A stretch of 64,000 nucleotides of DNA, taken from Paracoccus sp. IB05. Lineage in GTDB: Bacteria; Pseudomonadota; Alphaproteobacteria; Rhodobacterales; Rhodobacteraceae. The position numbers and the translations under genes were made by a program. Positions 6,943 through 16,828 of the stretch are shown here, in pieces; the first letter of the stretch is position 1; every line of letters begins with the position of its first letter. Under the pieces are notes generated by a model. That model saw only the letters and a program-made list of their open reading frames with translations, searched no databases and was not told the DNA's origin. Where the stretch lies: assembly GCF_016405985.1 (NCBI RefSeq), contig NZ_JAEFCF010000001.1, positions 186,001 to 250,000 of the forward strand, written 5' to 3'.

Positions 6943-9852
6943 ATGCAGGGCGATCTGGCGACAGGCGGGGGCAAAGGGGGCAGGGGGCTGGGCTCCCGGC
7001 TTCTGATGGCCTTTCTGGTCATCACCGGCCTGCCGCTGGCGGCGGCGCTGATCGGCTGGCTCGAACTCAGCGGCACGATCCGCGCCCAGGAAGAGGCCAG
7101 CGAGCGCACGATTCCCGCTTTGGCCGGGCTGCGCGGCTTTGCCGAATCCAGTGCCCGTATCGTGGCGCTGGCCCCGGAACTGGCCTTGGTGCAGACCGAG
7201 GCCGAGCGGCGCGAGCGTACTGCCTGGCTTTTTGATCAGGCGGATGTGCTGAACAGGCGGCTGGCGCCCTATCGGAACAGCGACCGCGAAGCGATCGCCG
7301 GGCTTGAGATCGCGATCCGCGATCTGCGCGGCGCGATTGGCGTGCTCGATCTGGTGGTGCAACGCCGCATTCTCGCGCGGCTTACCCTGCGCCAGCATAT
7401 CGGCGAGGGCATCGCCGCCGCCGCCGAGCTTGGCGGCATTGCCGATACGATGGTCGCCAATGCCGAAGCCGCCGCATCGGCGACGATTTCCAGCCTTTAC
7501 GAGATCGGCCCCGCCGGCGGAGAGGCGGGGTTTGCCGCCCTCGACAAGCTGATCGAGGTCGATCTGTTCCAGCTGAGCCTGATGTTCGAGATGCGCGCCC
7601 ATGCCTCTGAACTGGGGCTCTTGCTCAACCGCCTCGCCACCGTGCCGGACCGGCCCTCAGGCGCGACCGAAGAGCTTGCGGGGCTGCGCCGGGTGATGGA
7701 GGAACGCCTCGCCATCGTTTCGCGCCGGGTGCAGACGATTGCCGATCCGGTACGGGCGAACCGGGCGCTGGCGCTTTTGACGGTGATCCGCGCCGGGGCG
7801 CCGCGCACGCCTGGCGCCAGGGCGCGCGGCGCCCCGGATATACTGGATGCGACCGCTGCGGTCCTGACGCTGGAGGGCCGCATCGCCTCGGCCGGGGATA
7901 GTGTGATCGAGGCAGTGGGGCGGATCGACAAGAGCACCGGGGTGCTGGCGGCCTCGGTAAGCGCGCGGGCGACCGAGGCCGGGACGGGCGTCCTGTCGGC
8001 GATCCGCTATGCGCAAAGCCTGCAGGCCTGGGGGGCGGTGACGGCGCTGATCATCTCGCTTGCGGTGTTCTGGTTCTATGTGCGCGGCAATATCTCGCGC
8101 CGGCTCGACCGGTTGTCTTTGTCGATGACGCGGCTGGCGGGGGGTGCAATCGGCGAGGAAATCCGGCCCCGGGGCCAGGATGAGATTGCGGCGATGGAAC
8201 GCGCGGTGGCGGTGTTCCGCGCCCAGGCGATCCATAATGACGCGCTGGAGGAGGAGCGTGCGCGCCACCTCGATGAATTGCACCGGCACCGGAGTGAATT
8301 GCGCGACCTCGTTGACGAGCGGACCCATGCCCTGCGCGAAGAGGTCGCGGCGCATGAAATCGCCCGGGAAAAGGCAGAAGCGGCGGATCGCGCGAAATCG
8401 GAATTCCTCGCGATGATGAGCCACGAGATCCGCACGCCGATGAACGGGATGCAGGGGATGATCCGCTCGCTGCCGCGCGACGGGCTGACGCCGCAGCAGC
8501 TTGACCAGCTTTCGGCGCTGGAGCTGTCGGGCGAGCGGATGATGGGGATCCTCGGCGATATTCTCGATTTCATCCGGCCAGACCGCGATGAGGCGCGGGC
8601 GGCCAGCGCCGGTTTCTCGCTGCCGGATCTGGTTGCCGATGCGGAATGGCTGCTCAGGCCGGTGGCCGGGGAAAAGGGGCTCGCGCTGCAGATCACCCTG
8701 GCGCCGGATCTGCCCGGCCATGTGACCGGGGATCGCGGGCGGCTGCGGCAGATCCTTGTGAACCTTCTCTCAAATGCGATCCGATATACGCCCGGGGGCC
8801 AAGTGGCGCTGGCCGTGACCGCGACCCCGGCGGGGCCTGGCCGGGTGACTTTGCGCTTTCGGGTCAGCGATACCGGCCCCGGCATCGCGCCTGAGGCCCG
8901 CGAACGGATTTTCGAGCCGTTCGAGCGTGGCGAGGCACCCGCTGCGCGGCAATTCGGCGGCACCGGACTTGGGCTCGCGATCTGCCGGCGCTTTGCCGCG
9001 CAGATGGGCGGGCGGCTCTGGCTGGAAGAGGCGGCCCCGCCCGGCGCGATTTTTATGCTGGAACTGGAGTTGCCGGTCGCCGCAGCGCCCGCGCCCGCGC
9101 CTGTGATGGCCCCGGTCGATCTGCGGCCGCTGTCGCTGCTGGTGGTCGAGGATCACCCGATCAACCGCATGGTGGTGGCGGCGATCCTTACGCCGCTCGG
9201 GCATCGGTTGCAGATGGCCGAAACCGGGCTGGCGGCGGTCGATCTGGCGGCGGCGGGCGATTATGACGCCGTGCTGATGGATGTCGATCTGCCCGACATC
9301 TCCGGCACCGAGGCGCTCAGGCGCATTCGCGCGCTGCCTGATCCTGCCCGGGCTGACGTGCCGGTGATCGGGATCTCGGCCCATATCGCGGGCCGCGAAA
9401 CCGAGGCGAGCCTTGAGGCCGGCATGGCGCTGATGCTGGCGAAACCGCTTTCCCCGCAGCGGCTTATGGCGGCGCTGGCGGATGTTTGTCGCCAGGGTGA
9501 TCCGGTTTTGCAGGGCGCGCTGGCCGATCTGCCGCCCGATGTGGTGTCCGAACTGGCGGGGCTGTTTCTCAGCCGGCTTGACCTTGCGCTGCCCCTGATC
9601 CGCGCGGCAGCGGCGCGCGGCGATATGGCCACGCTCGCGCGGGAGGCGCATCAGCTGGCGGGCGCTGCGGCGAATTTCGATCTCGCCTCCCTGACCGGCT
9701 GCCTTCAGGAGACCGAGCGTGCCGCGCGGGCGGGCGGAGACCCGGGCCCGGCGCTGGAGCGGCTTGGCGCGCTGGTGGCCCGGGCGAAAACCGCGATGCG
9801 GGCGGATCTGGCGGCCTTGTCGGCTCAGTCCAGCGCGGCGGTGAACAAATAG
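6943..9852 (+). CDS. torS: TorS-like hybrid sensor histidine kinase
   Basis: The 969-residue protein has TM1 at about 16-45 (LLMAFLVITGLPLAAALIGW), a large helical periplasmic sensor, and TM2 at about 359-383. These are followed by HAMP, HisKA with phospho-acceptor H494 in MMSHEIRTPMNGM, and HATPase_c (N box VNLLSNAIRYTP, DTGPGI, GGTGLGLAI). A receiver domain follows with D780 in LMDVDLPDISG, then a C-terminal HPt domain with H903 in AREAHQLAG. This His-Asp-His layout is that of TorS, and the adjacent torT and torR support it. The open frame continues far upstream, but ATG 6943 gives a short cytoplasmic N-terminus before TM1. An Arg/Pro/Gly/Ala-rich stretch at about residues 285-298 is encoded by a nested palindrome. 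The last 28 bp overlap the 3' end of torR on the opposite strand. Confidence 0.9.
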   Translation: MQGDLATGGGKGGRGLGSRLLMAFLVITGLPLAAALIGWLELSGTIRAQEEASERTIPALAGLRGFAESSARIVALAPELALVQTEAERRERTAWLFDQADVLNRRLAPYRNSDREAIAGLEIAIRDLRGAIGVLDLVVQRRILARLTLRQHIGEGIAAAAELGGIADTMVANAEAAASATISSLYEIGPAGGEAGFAALDKLIEVDLFQLSLMFEMRAHASELGLLLNRLATVPDRPSGATEELAGLRRVMEERLAIVSRRVQTIADPVRANRALALLTVIRAGAPRTPGARARGAPDILDATAAVLTLEGRIASAGDSVIEAVGRIDKSTGVLAASVSARATEAGTGVLSAIRYAQSLQAWGAVTALIISLAVFWFYVRGNISRRLDRLSLSMTRLAGGAIGEEIRPRGQDEIAAMERAVAVFRAQAIHNDALEEERARHLDELHRHRSELRDLVDERTHALREEVAAHEIAREKAEAADRAKSEFLAMMSHEIRTPMNGMQGMIRSLPRDGLTPQQLDQLSALELSGERMMGILGDILDFIRPDRDEARAASAGFSLPDLVADAEWLLRPVAGEKGLALQITLAPDLPGHVTGDRGRLRQILVNLLSNAIRYTPGGQVALAVTATPAGPGRVTLRFRVSDTGPGIAPEARERIFEPFERGEAPAARQFGGTGLGLAICRRFAAQMGGRLWLEEAAPPGAIFMLELELPVAAAPAPAPVMAPVDLRPLSLLVVEDHPINRMVVAAILTPLGHRLQMAETGLAAVDLAAAGDYDAVLMDVDLPDISGTEALRRIRALPDPARADVPVIGISAHIAGRETEASLEAGMALMLAKPLSPQRLMAALADVCRQGDPVLQGALADLPPDVVSELAGLFLSRLDLALPLIRAAAARGDMATLAREAHQLAGAAANFDLASLTGCLQETERAARAGGDPGPALERLGALVARAKTAMRADLAALSAQSSAAVNK
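7795..7835. repeat. Nested palindrome inside torS
   Basis: A perfect 12-bp inverted repeat, GGGGCGCCGCGC (7795-7806) and GCGCGGCGCCCC (7824-7835), encloses a second perfect palindrome, CCTGGCGCCAGG (7810-7821). It is in frame and encodes an Arg/Pro/Gly/Ala-rich insert in the sensor domain. It shares GCCTGGCGCC with the hairpin at 4307-4338, which suggests a REP-like element. Confidence 0.6.
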
Positions 9853-10562
9853 CCTTCACCATGCGCGGTGGCGAGGATGCGGGGGCTGCGCGGGTCATCG
9901 CCAAGCTTGACCCGCAGCCTTTGCACCAGCACATCGACGCTGCGGATATTCACCCCGCTGCGGCGGGGCGAGATGGCCGATGCCAGCCGGTCGCGGTCCA
10001 GCACAAGGCCCGGAGCGGTGACGAAAACCCTGAGGAGTTCATATTCCGCGCGGGTCAGGGGGATCACGACCCCCTCTGGCCCGGTCAGCGCACGCGTCGC
10101 AAGGTCAAAGGTAAAGCCTTCAAACCGCAGCGATTTTCGCTCCAGCAGCCGCAGCGCCTGGGTGCGGCGTAGAAGGTTCTTGATCCGTGCCAGCAGCTCG
10201 CGCCGGTTGAAGGGCTTGCAGACATAATCATCGGCGCCAAGTTCCAGCCCGATGATACGGTCGACCTCGTCGGTGCGGCCCGAGATCAGGATGATGCCGA
10301 TCTCTGAGCGCGCGCGCAGATCCCGGGTGATCTCCAGGCCGTCGCGACCCGAGAGGTTGATATCGACCAGCAGGAGATCGGGCGTGTCGCTCGCGAGCAG
10401 ATATTCCGCCTCCTCGGCGGTATCGCATTCCGAGATCCGGTAGCCGAATCCCTCGAGATAGCTGGCCAGCGTTTTGCGGGTGACCGGCTCGTCCTCGACG
10501 ATCAGGATATGCGCGGGCCGCGGACGCGGGCCTTGTGACGCAGATCGGGGGCTGGCGGTCAT
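9825..10562 (-). CDS. torR: TorR-like OmpR-family response regulator
   Basis: The 245-residue protein has a receiver domain (about 18-130): acidic pocket VEDEP, phospho-acceptor Asp in LLLVDINLSG, the conserved Thr/Ser region ILISGRTDE, and Lys in DDYVCKPFNRREL. A C-terminal winged helix follows (about 145-243) with LTRAEYELLRVFVTAPG, RSVDVLVQRLRVKL and HGEGYLF. As partner of TorS it would activate target promoters when TMAO is present. It is convergent with torS (28-bp overlap) and divergent from the tmoX-like gene, so its own promoter shares the 190-bp control region with the transporter operon. Confidence 0.9.
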   Translation of the reverse strand: MTASPRSASQGPRPRPAHILIVEDEPVTRKTLASYLEGFGYRISECDTAEEAEYLLASDTPDLLLVDINLSGRDGLEITRDLRARSEIGIILISGRTDEVDRIIGLELGADDYVCKPFNRRELLARIKNLLRRTQALRLLERKSLRFEGFTFDLATRALTGPEGVVIPLTRAEYELLRVFVTAPGLVLDRDRLASAISPRRSGVNIRSVDVLVQRLRVKLGDDPRSPRILATAHGEGYLFTAALD

Positions 10563-10595
10563 CTCGATCCTGGCCGGAATAGGGGATAGTTCTTT

Positions 10596-10636
10596 CTGTT
10601 AACAATCTTTCACAATTTAATCCAGCCTGTTCATCC
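10596..10636 (+). promoter_or_regulatory. Candidate TorR boxes upstream of tmoX
   Basis: CTGTTCATCC at 10627-10636 matches eight of ten bases of the E. coli Tor box, which I recall as CTGTTCATAT. A second CTGTT-containing sequence, CTGTTAACAA, begins at 10596, 31 bp upstream, about three helical turns away and on the same face. Both lie in the 190-bp region between torR and tmoX. The match is by eye; binding is inferred. Confidence 0.5.
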
Positions 10637-10674
10637 TAAAGGGCTGACCCGGTAACAACCTCTGGCTAGCCTGA

Positions 10675-11718
<1,044 letters not shown>

Positions 11719-11754
11719 GCCCACAGGCTTTGTGACCCAAGGATAGCCTCTCAG

Positions 11755-11786
11755 GCCCGCCCCCGTTCTGGCGTTCAGGGGCGGGC
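11755..11786 (+). terminator. Intercistronic hairpin after tmoX
   Basis: Nine-base arms GCCCGCCCC (11755-11763) and GGGGCGGGC (11778-11786) flank a 14-base loop, without a U-run. Its position between a binding-protein gene and its ATPase suggests a partial terminator or an mRNA-stabilising stem that raises binding-protein levels. Confidence 0.5.
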
Positions 11787-11807
11787 TGCCTCAGCCCGGA
11801 GACCCGT

Positions 11808-12842
11808 ATGACCGATATCCCGCCCCGCCCCGCCCCTGTCATCTCCTGCCGCAATGTCTGGAAAGTGTTCGGACCCCGCCCCGAGGCCGCGCTGGCGGCG
11901 TTGCGCGCTGATCCGGGCGCGCGCCCCGAAGGGCATGTGACGGCGGTGCATGATGTCTCCCTCGATATCATGCCTGGCGAGATGCTGGTGGTGATGGGGT
12001 TGTCGGGGTCCGGGAAGTCGACACTGGTCCGGTGCCTGTCGCGCCTCAATGAGATCACGGCGGGTGAGATCCTGATCGAGGGCCAGGATATCGGCAAGCT
12101 GAACGAGGCGGCGCTGATCGACCTCAGGCGCCGCAAGATGGGCATGGTGTTCCAGAGCTTTGGTCTGCTGCCGAACCGCAATGCGCTGGAAAACGTGGCA
12201 TTTCCGTTAGAGATGCGCGGCCAGCCCCGGGCGGCGCGGATCGAGCGCGCCCGCGAAATGCTGGCGCTGGTGGGCCTTAAGGGCCGCGAGGGCTATTTCC
12301 CGCGCGAGCTGTCCGGGGGCCAGCAGCAGCGGGTCGGTATCGCACGCTCGCTCGCGGTCGAGCCGGATATCTGGTTCCTCGACGAGCCGTTTTCGGCGCT
12401 TGATCCACTGATCCGGCGCGAGATGCAGGATGAGTTCCTGCGGCTCAAGGGGATGCTGAAAAAGACCATCATCTTCATCACCCATGACTTCGACGAGGCG
12501 CTGCGCCTTGCCGACCGTATCGCGATCATGAAGGACGGGCGGGTCGAGCAGATCGACACGCCGGGCCGGATCGTGCTGCAACCCGCGACAGATTATGTCG
12601 CGCGCTTTACCGCCGAGATCGACCGCGCGCGGGTTTTGCATGTCTCGGGCCTTGCCGGCCCGGTGGCGGGCCGCGCCATCGAGGGGCCGGCGCTGCCCGG
12701 AGGCCAGACGCTGCGCGACCTCGCGCGCCGGCTGGTCAATGACAGCCGCGACTGGATCCCGGTGGCGGATGGCACCGGCCGTGTCACCGGTATGCTGGAG
12801 CGCCGCCACGCCCTTGATATCTTGCTGGGCGAAGCGGCATGA
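11808..12842 (+). CDS. tmoW: TMAO/glycine betaine-type ABC transporter ATP-binding protein (TmoW-like)
   Basis: The 344-residue ATPase of the ProV/OpuAA class has Walker A GLSGSGKST (about residues 65-73), Q-loop VFQSFGLLPN, signature LSGGQQQRVGIARSLA, Walker B IWFLDEPFSALD and H-loop FITHDFDEAL. The C-terminal about 80 residues resemble a reduced CBS-type regulatory segment (RDWIPVADGTGRVTGMLERR). It energises uptake with the two-domain permease encoded next; the genes overlap by 4 bp (ATGA), indicating translational coupling. Confidence 0.87.
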   Translation: MTDIPPRPAPVISCRNVWKVFGPRPEAALAALRADPGARPEGHVTAVHDVSLDIMPGEMLVVMGLSGSGKSTLVRCLSRLNEITAGEILIEGQDIGKLNEAALIDLRRRKMGMVFQSFGLLPNRNALENVAFPLEMRGQPRAARIERAREMLALVGLKGREGYFPRELSGGQQQRVGIARSLAVEPDIWFLDEPFSALDPLIRREMQDEFLRLKGMLKKTIIFITHDFDEALRLADRIAIMKDGRVEQIDTPGRIVLQPATDYVARFTAEIDRARVLHVSGLAGPVAGRAIEGPALPGGQTLRDLARRLVNDSRDWIPVADGTGRVTGMLERRHALDILLGEAA

Positions 12843-14794
12843 GCATGGTGGACCGGATCGACCTTTCGTCGTCTTCGCCCCGGCCGCATGCCGTCTGTCT
12901 GATGCTGGGCCTTGCAGCCGTGCTGATCCTTGGCCGCGATTTTCTGCCCGCAGAGCTGCTGCGCTTGCCGGATTGGCTGGTGGTGCCTTTCGCGCATTGG
13001 ATCAACGCAGGGTTTGCCTTTCTGCGCGATGATCTGGGGCTGATGCAGGTCACCCGCGCCTTTGCCGCCATGCTGGAATGGCTGCTCGATGTGACGGCGA
13101 ATATCCTTTACGGCAAGAACCGCTGGCCGAGGCTTGGCCCGCTGCCCTGGTCGGTGGTGGCGATCTCGATGGCGGCCCTTGGCTGGTGGCTCGGGGGATG
13201 GAAGCTTGCCGCGCTTGCGGGGGGCACATTCGTCTGGATCGCGGTTATGGGCCAGTGGCAATGGGCGATGGAGACACTTTCGGTCATCGTGGTTGCGGCG
13301 CCGTTCTCGGTGCTTGCCGGGCTGATCCTTGGCATTATGGCCTGGCGCTGGACGGCGGTGCAGCGGGTGCTGAACCCGATCCTGAATGTGGCGCAAAGCC
13401 TGCCGCATTTCGCCTATATGATCCCGGTTGTGGTTTTTATCGGGGTCGGCCCGAAAGCAGGGGCGATTGTCACCATCATCTTCTCGGTGCCGCCGATGAT
13501 CCGGATGACCGGGCTGGGCCTGCGCAAAGTGCCCGAAGAGGTGATCGAGGCCGGCCGTATGTCCGGGGCCACGCCCTGGCAGCTTTTGACCCGGGTGCGG
13601 ATCCCGACGGCACGCCGCGATATCCTGATCGGCGTCAACCAGGTGATCATGCAATGCCTTGCCATGGTGGTGCTCGCAAGCTTCATCGGCATGCCGGGGC
13701 TGGGGCAAAAGCTCTTGCAACTGTTGCAGGCGCTGAAGATCGGGCTTTCGGTCGAGATCGGCATCACCATTGTGCTGATCGCGGTGGTGCTTGACCGGCT
13801 GAGCCGGGCCTGGGCGAAACGTCAGCCGCTGCATCACGCAGAGGGGCTGTCCTGGGCGCGGCGTCACCCGGTTCTGCTGGTCTGGACGGTTGCGATTGCC
13901 CTGGCCTTTGCCCTGTCGCTGGTCTTTCCGCTGCTGGCCCAGGTGCCGCGCCGCGACGCGCTGAGCATTGCGGCTCCGGTCGATGCGCTGGTGGACTGGC
14001 TGATCCGGCTGGTCGATCCGGTCACCACCTGGCTCCGCTGGTTCCTGATCACCTGGGTGCTGATTCCGCTGCGCGATGCGATCCTGTGGCTGCCCTTCAG
14101 CGCGGTGCTGCTCGCGGTCGCGGCGGCGGGCTGGGCGGTCGGCGGCTGGAGATCGGCGCTGGTCATGCTGGGCTTCATCGGCGCCATCGCCCTTTCGGGC
14201 TGGTGGGACCGGGCCATGATCACCGTCTATATGGTCGGCTTCTCGGTCTTTCTGGCGACGCTGATCGGCTTTCCGCTGGGGATCTGGGCGTCAGCCTCCG
14301 AGACCCGCGCGAACCGGGTGCTGCTGGTCTGCGACTCGCTTCAGACCTTCCCGAGCTTCATCTACCTGATCCCGGTCGTGATGCTTTTCGGCGTCAATGA
14401 CGTGGCCGTGGTGATGGCGGTGGTGACATTCGCGGCGGTGCCCCTGGTGCGCTACACGATCGAGGGGCTGCGCGGAGTTGCGCCGGAACTGATCGAGGCG
14501 GCGCATATGAGCGGCACGACAAGGCGACAGATGCTCTGGCATGTACAATTGCCGATGGCGGCGCCGGTGATGCTGGTGGGGGTGAACCAGTCGGTGATGT
14601 TCTCGCTGTTCATGGTGATCATCGCGGCCTTTATCGGCACCCAGGATCTGGGCCAGGAGCTGCAACGCGCGCTTTCGGCCAGCGATGTCGGCAAAGGGAT
14701 GGTTCTGGGGCTGGCGGTTGCCTTCCTTGGCCTGGCGGTCGATCACCTGATCACCCGGCAGGCACAGCGGATGGGGACTGGGGCCGGCGGCTGA
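12839..14794 (+). CDS. tmoV: Two-domain ABC permease (TmoV-like)
   Basis: The 651-residue membrane protein has two tandem BPD_transp_1 domains. The first coupling segment is VPEEVIEAGRMSGATPWQLL (about residue 230-250) and the second is VAPELIEAAHMSGTTRRQML (about 545-565); both fit the E-A-A loop consensus. About a dozen hydrophobic helices surround them. Internal duplication lets one gene supply both halves of the channel, unlike the ProW homodimer, and fits the large TmoV permease of marine Rhodobacteraceae. The stop codon lies within a GGCGGC-TGAC-GCCGCC hairpin that may end the operon. Confidence 0.85.
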   Translation: MSMVDRIDLSSSSPRPHAVCLMLGLAAVLILGRDFLPAELLRLPDWLVVPFAHWINAGFAFLRDDLGLMQVTRAFAAMLEWLLDVTANILYGKNRWPRLGPLPWSVVAISMAALGWWLGGWKLAALAGGTFVWIAVMGQWQWAMETLSVIVVAAPFSVLAGLILGIMAWRWTAVQRVLNPILNVAQSLPHFAYMIPVVVFIGVGPKAGAIVTIIFSVPPMIRMTGLGLRKVPEEVIEAGRMSGATPWQLLTRVRIPTARRDILIGVNQVIMQCLAMVVLASFIGMPGLGQKLLQLLQALKIGLSVEIGITIVLIAVVLDRLSRAWAKRQPLHHAEGLSWARRHPVLLVWTVAIALAFALSLVFPLLAQVPRRDALSIAAPVDALVDWLIRLVDPVTTWLRWFLITWVLIPLRDAILWLPFSAVLLAVAAAGWAVGGWRSALVMLGFIGAIALSGWWDRAMITVYMVGFSVFLATLIGFPLGIWASASETRANRVLLVCDSLQTFPSFIYLIPVVMLFGVNDVAVVMAVVTFAAVPLVRYTIEGLRGVAPELIEAAHMSGTTRRQMLWHVQLPMAAPVMLVGVNQSVMFSLFMVIIAAFIGTQDLGQELQRALSASDVGKGMVLGLAVAFLGLAVDHLITRQAQRMGTGAGG

Positions 14795-14801
14795 CGCCGC
14801 C
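14786..14801 (+). terminator. Hairpin overlapping the tmoV stop codon
   Basis: GGCGGC (14786-14791) and GCCGCC (14796-14801) pair around the loop TGAC, which holds the stop codon, and are followed by CCCTTTCC. The stem is short and GC-rich, so this is a weak terminator candidate. Confidence 0.3.
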
Positions 14802-14938
14802 CCCTTTCCGCTTGCTGCGCGAGGCGGATGTCAGCCGTTGCGCCGTGACAGCGGTGATGCGGATGGATCAGATGGTTGCGAAGCGGCGGGATTGCGCCGC
14901 TTCGGGGGACGGGCCCCGGGACGGGCCAGGGCAGAGGG

Positions 14939-16143
14939 TCAGCTCTGGCTGCCGAACCGGCGCCAGGCCCAGGCCAGCGCCGCCATCACGGTGATGATCA
15001 GCCCATAGGTCAGCACTGTCGCATCCAGCCCGATCCGGGGAATGGCAAAGCCGGCCGCAACCACCGGCAGACCAAAGGCCAGGTAGCTCAGCGTGAACAG
15101 GGTGGCAAAGAGCTTGCCGCGCTCATCCGGTGGGCAAAGCGGCACGATGGTCCGCAAAGAGGCATAGAAACAGGTGCCGAACCCGGTACCTGCAAGTGTC
15201 AGCGCGATCAGGTACAGCGGCAGCACCCGGAGCCAGATCCCGGTCAGCGTCAGCGCTGTGCCAAGCGCCAGGGCGAAGGTGCCGTACAGCATCACCTGGC
15301 GCGGCGTGTAGCGGCGGGCAATGAAACAGGCCAGCGCGCCCATGCCGGACAAAAGCGTCACGACCAGCGCCTGGGTTACAAAGCTGGTGATCCCGAAAAA
15401 CACCGAAATCACCGGCGCGCCCAGCGAGAGGTAAAGCCCTCCGGTCGCCCAGCCGGCAATGATGGCGGGTGTGCTCTGCCAGAAGGCCGCGCGGGTCTGC
15501 ACCGGAATGCCCACCTGCGGACGCAAGGATTGCAAAAGTCCGGCATGACGCGGCGAGGTCTCGGGCATTTTCCACACGAGCGCCGCAAACCCCAGGCAGA
15601 TCAGCGCGATCGCAAGAAAGACATCAAGGCGTGCGTCGATGGCATGTTCATCACCACACCGGCCAGCGGCGCCCCTGCTGCCATACCGGCCAGCGGGATG
15701 ACCGAGTTGCAGACCTGGGCAAGGCCGGGGCGGCTTGCCGGTTCAAGATCGGTGACGGCGGCCGAGGCCGAGGTCAGCAACAGCGCGCAGCCAATGCCCT
15801 GGACCGCGCGGGCGATGAACAGACCCAGCGGCCCGCTGGCCAGCGCAAAGCCCAGCATTGAGCCCGCCAGCAGCACGAAGCCAAAGCTCAGCACCGGCCG
15901 CCGCCCGATATGATCCGAGGCCGAGCCGCCGGTCAGAAGCGTCGCCAGCAGCACAATCGCATAGACGGCAAATATCGCGGTCAGCGTCGTGGCCGAGAAC
16001 CCCATCTCGCGTTGCAGCACCGGATAAAAAGGCGAGGGCGCGCTGGAGCTGGACATCATCACCCCTCCTGCCAGTGCCGCAATGATAAACCCCGCGCGGC
16101 GGCGGGAGGAGCTGGCAGGGCCCGGCTGGGCGGAAATGGTCAT
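14939..16143 (-). pseudogene. MFS transporter with an internal frameshift
   Basis: Two minus-strand frames together encode one major facilitator of about 400 residues. The 5' part (16143 to about 15645) starts MTISAQPGPAS and holds the motif-A-like loop GGSASDHIGRRPVLS and the MFS helix segment ARAVQGIGCALLLTSASAAV. It ends prematurely at 15601. The 3' part, in another frame, continues the expected helices (DVFLAIALICLGFAALVWKMP) to the stop at 14939. Restoring one base near 15645 makes a single frame, reading VVMN-x-AIDARLDVF. Either the gene is broken or there is a base-calling error. It diverges from an ArsR-type regulator with shared operators, so the pair probably formed a repressor-controlled exporter. 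The substrate is unknown. Confidence 0.78.
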
Positions 16144-16195
16144 GGGGGGCTTTCGTGGACGTCGTCAGGGGGAAGTGGCCGGGCGGGCCGTAATG

Positions 16196-16213
16196 GTTCG
16201 ATATTCTTCGAAC
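16196..16213. promoter_or_regulatory. Operator 1 between MFS and ArsR-type genes
   Basis: A perfect palindrome, GTTCGA-N6-TCGAAC, lies 52 bp upstream of the MFS start and 45 bp upstream of the regulator start. ArsR-family dimers typically bind such hyphenated inverted repeats. A near-copy lies 44 bp downstream. Confidence 0.7.
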
Positions 16214-16239
16214 GGATTTCTACTGACAAACCTGCAACT

Positions 16240-16257
16240 GTTCAACTATATTCGAAC
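16240..16257. promoter_or_regulatory. Operator 2 immediately before the ArsR-type start codon
   Basis: GTTCAA-N6-TCGAAC has the same arms and spacer as operator 1 with one mismatch. It ends one base before the regulator ATG, so binding here would block transcription or initiation and give autorepression. Confidence 0.65.
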
Positions 16258-16258
16258 C

Positions 16259-16594
16259 ATGGCCGATCAAGACAGTTTCACACCTCTCAGTCTTTACCAC
16301 CCGCCCGGCGAGGATCTGGTTCTGACCGATATCCTTTTCGCGCTCAGCGACCCGGCACGCCTCGAGATCGTGCGCCAGATCGCCAGCGGCGCGCTGGAAA
16401 TGGCGCAATGCCATCTCCAGAACCCGGATGCGCCGAAATCGACCAAATCGCATCATATGAAAGTGCTGCGCGAAGCGGGGGTAATGCGCAATGAACCGGC
16501 AGGGCGCGGGCGGCTTCTGAGCCTCAGGCTTGAAGATCTCGACCGGCGGTTTCCCGGGCTGATGCGGGCGGTTCTTGCCGAGAATCCGGGCTGA
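16259..16594 (+). CDS. ArsR-family winged-helix transcriptional regulator
   Basis: The 111-residue protein has an ArsR-type winged helix: LTDILFALSDPARLEIVRQIASGAL is helices 1-2, SKTKSHH-like KSTKSHHMKVLREAGV is the recognition helix, and GRGRLLSLRLEDL is the wing. Few cysteines are present, so it is not an obvious arsenite or cadmium sensor; many such ArsR proteins control MFS drug or metabolite exporters. I chose ATG 16259 because the family domain starts about 25 residues in. The upstream in-frame extension runs through the operators. The divergent MFS gene is the likely target. Confidence 0.85.
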   Translation: MADQDSFTPLSLYHPPGEDLVLTDILFALSDPARLEIVRQIASGALEMAQCHLQNPDAPKSTKSHHMKVLREAGVMRNEPAGRGRLLSLRLEDLDRRFPGLMRAVLAENPG

Positions 16595-16672
16595 TCGCTG
16601 CGGCTTACGGGTTGTCCGGCGGCGGAATGGCTGTGAAATGACGGGCGGGCCGGGCTTCCGCCGTCACAAAGA

Positions 16673-16702
16673 TTGACCACAGCCAAAGCCTGCGCCTATC
16701 GT
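16673..16702 (+). promoter_or_regulatory. Sigma70-like promoter for the AraC-type gene
   Basis: TTGACC (16673-16678) and TATCGT (16697-16702) are separated by 18 bp. A start site near 16709 would place the upstream in-frame codons before the transcript and supports the GTG start at 16829. Confidence 0.4.
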
Positions 16703-16828
16703 GAACCCATGGCCCCGGATCCGCGACGGGCCGGGAGAAACAATCGCACGGAAACCATCGGAGGGCTGGTTCGCTTTGCCCTGGATTTTCTGCCTGCGCG
16801 CCAGCCGCCATCGAAAGGGCCCGGTGCT

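Noticed and set aside
14876-15913. 345-codon plus-strand open frame antisense to the MFS gene
   Set aside because: The minus strand encodes clear MFS helices; the plus frame is rich in Gln, Arg and His with no domain, typical of a shadow frame.
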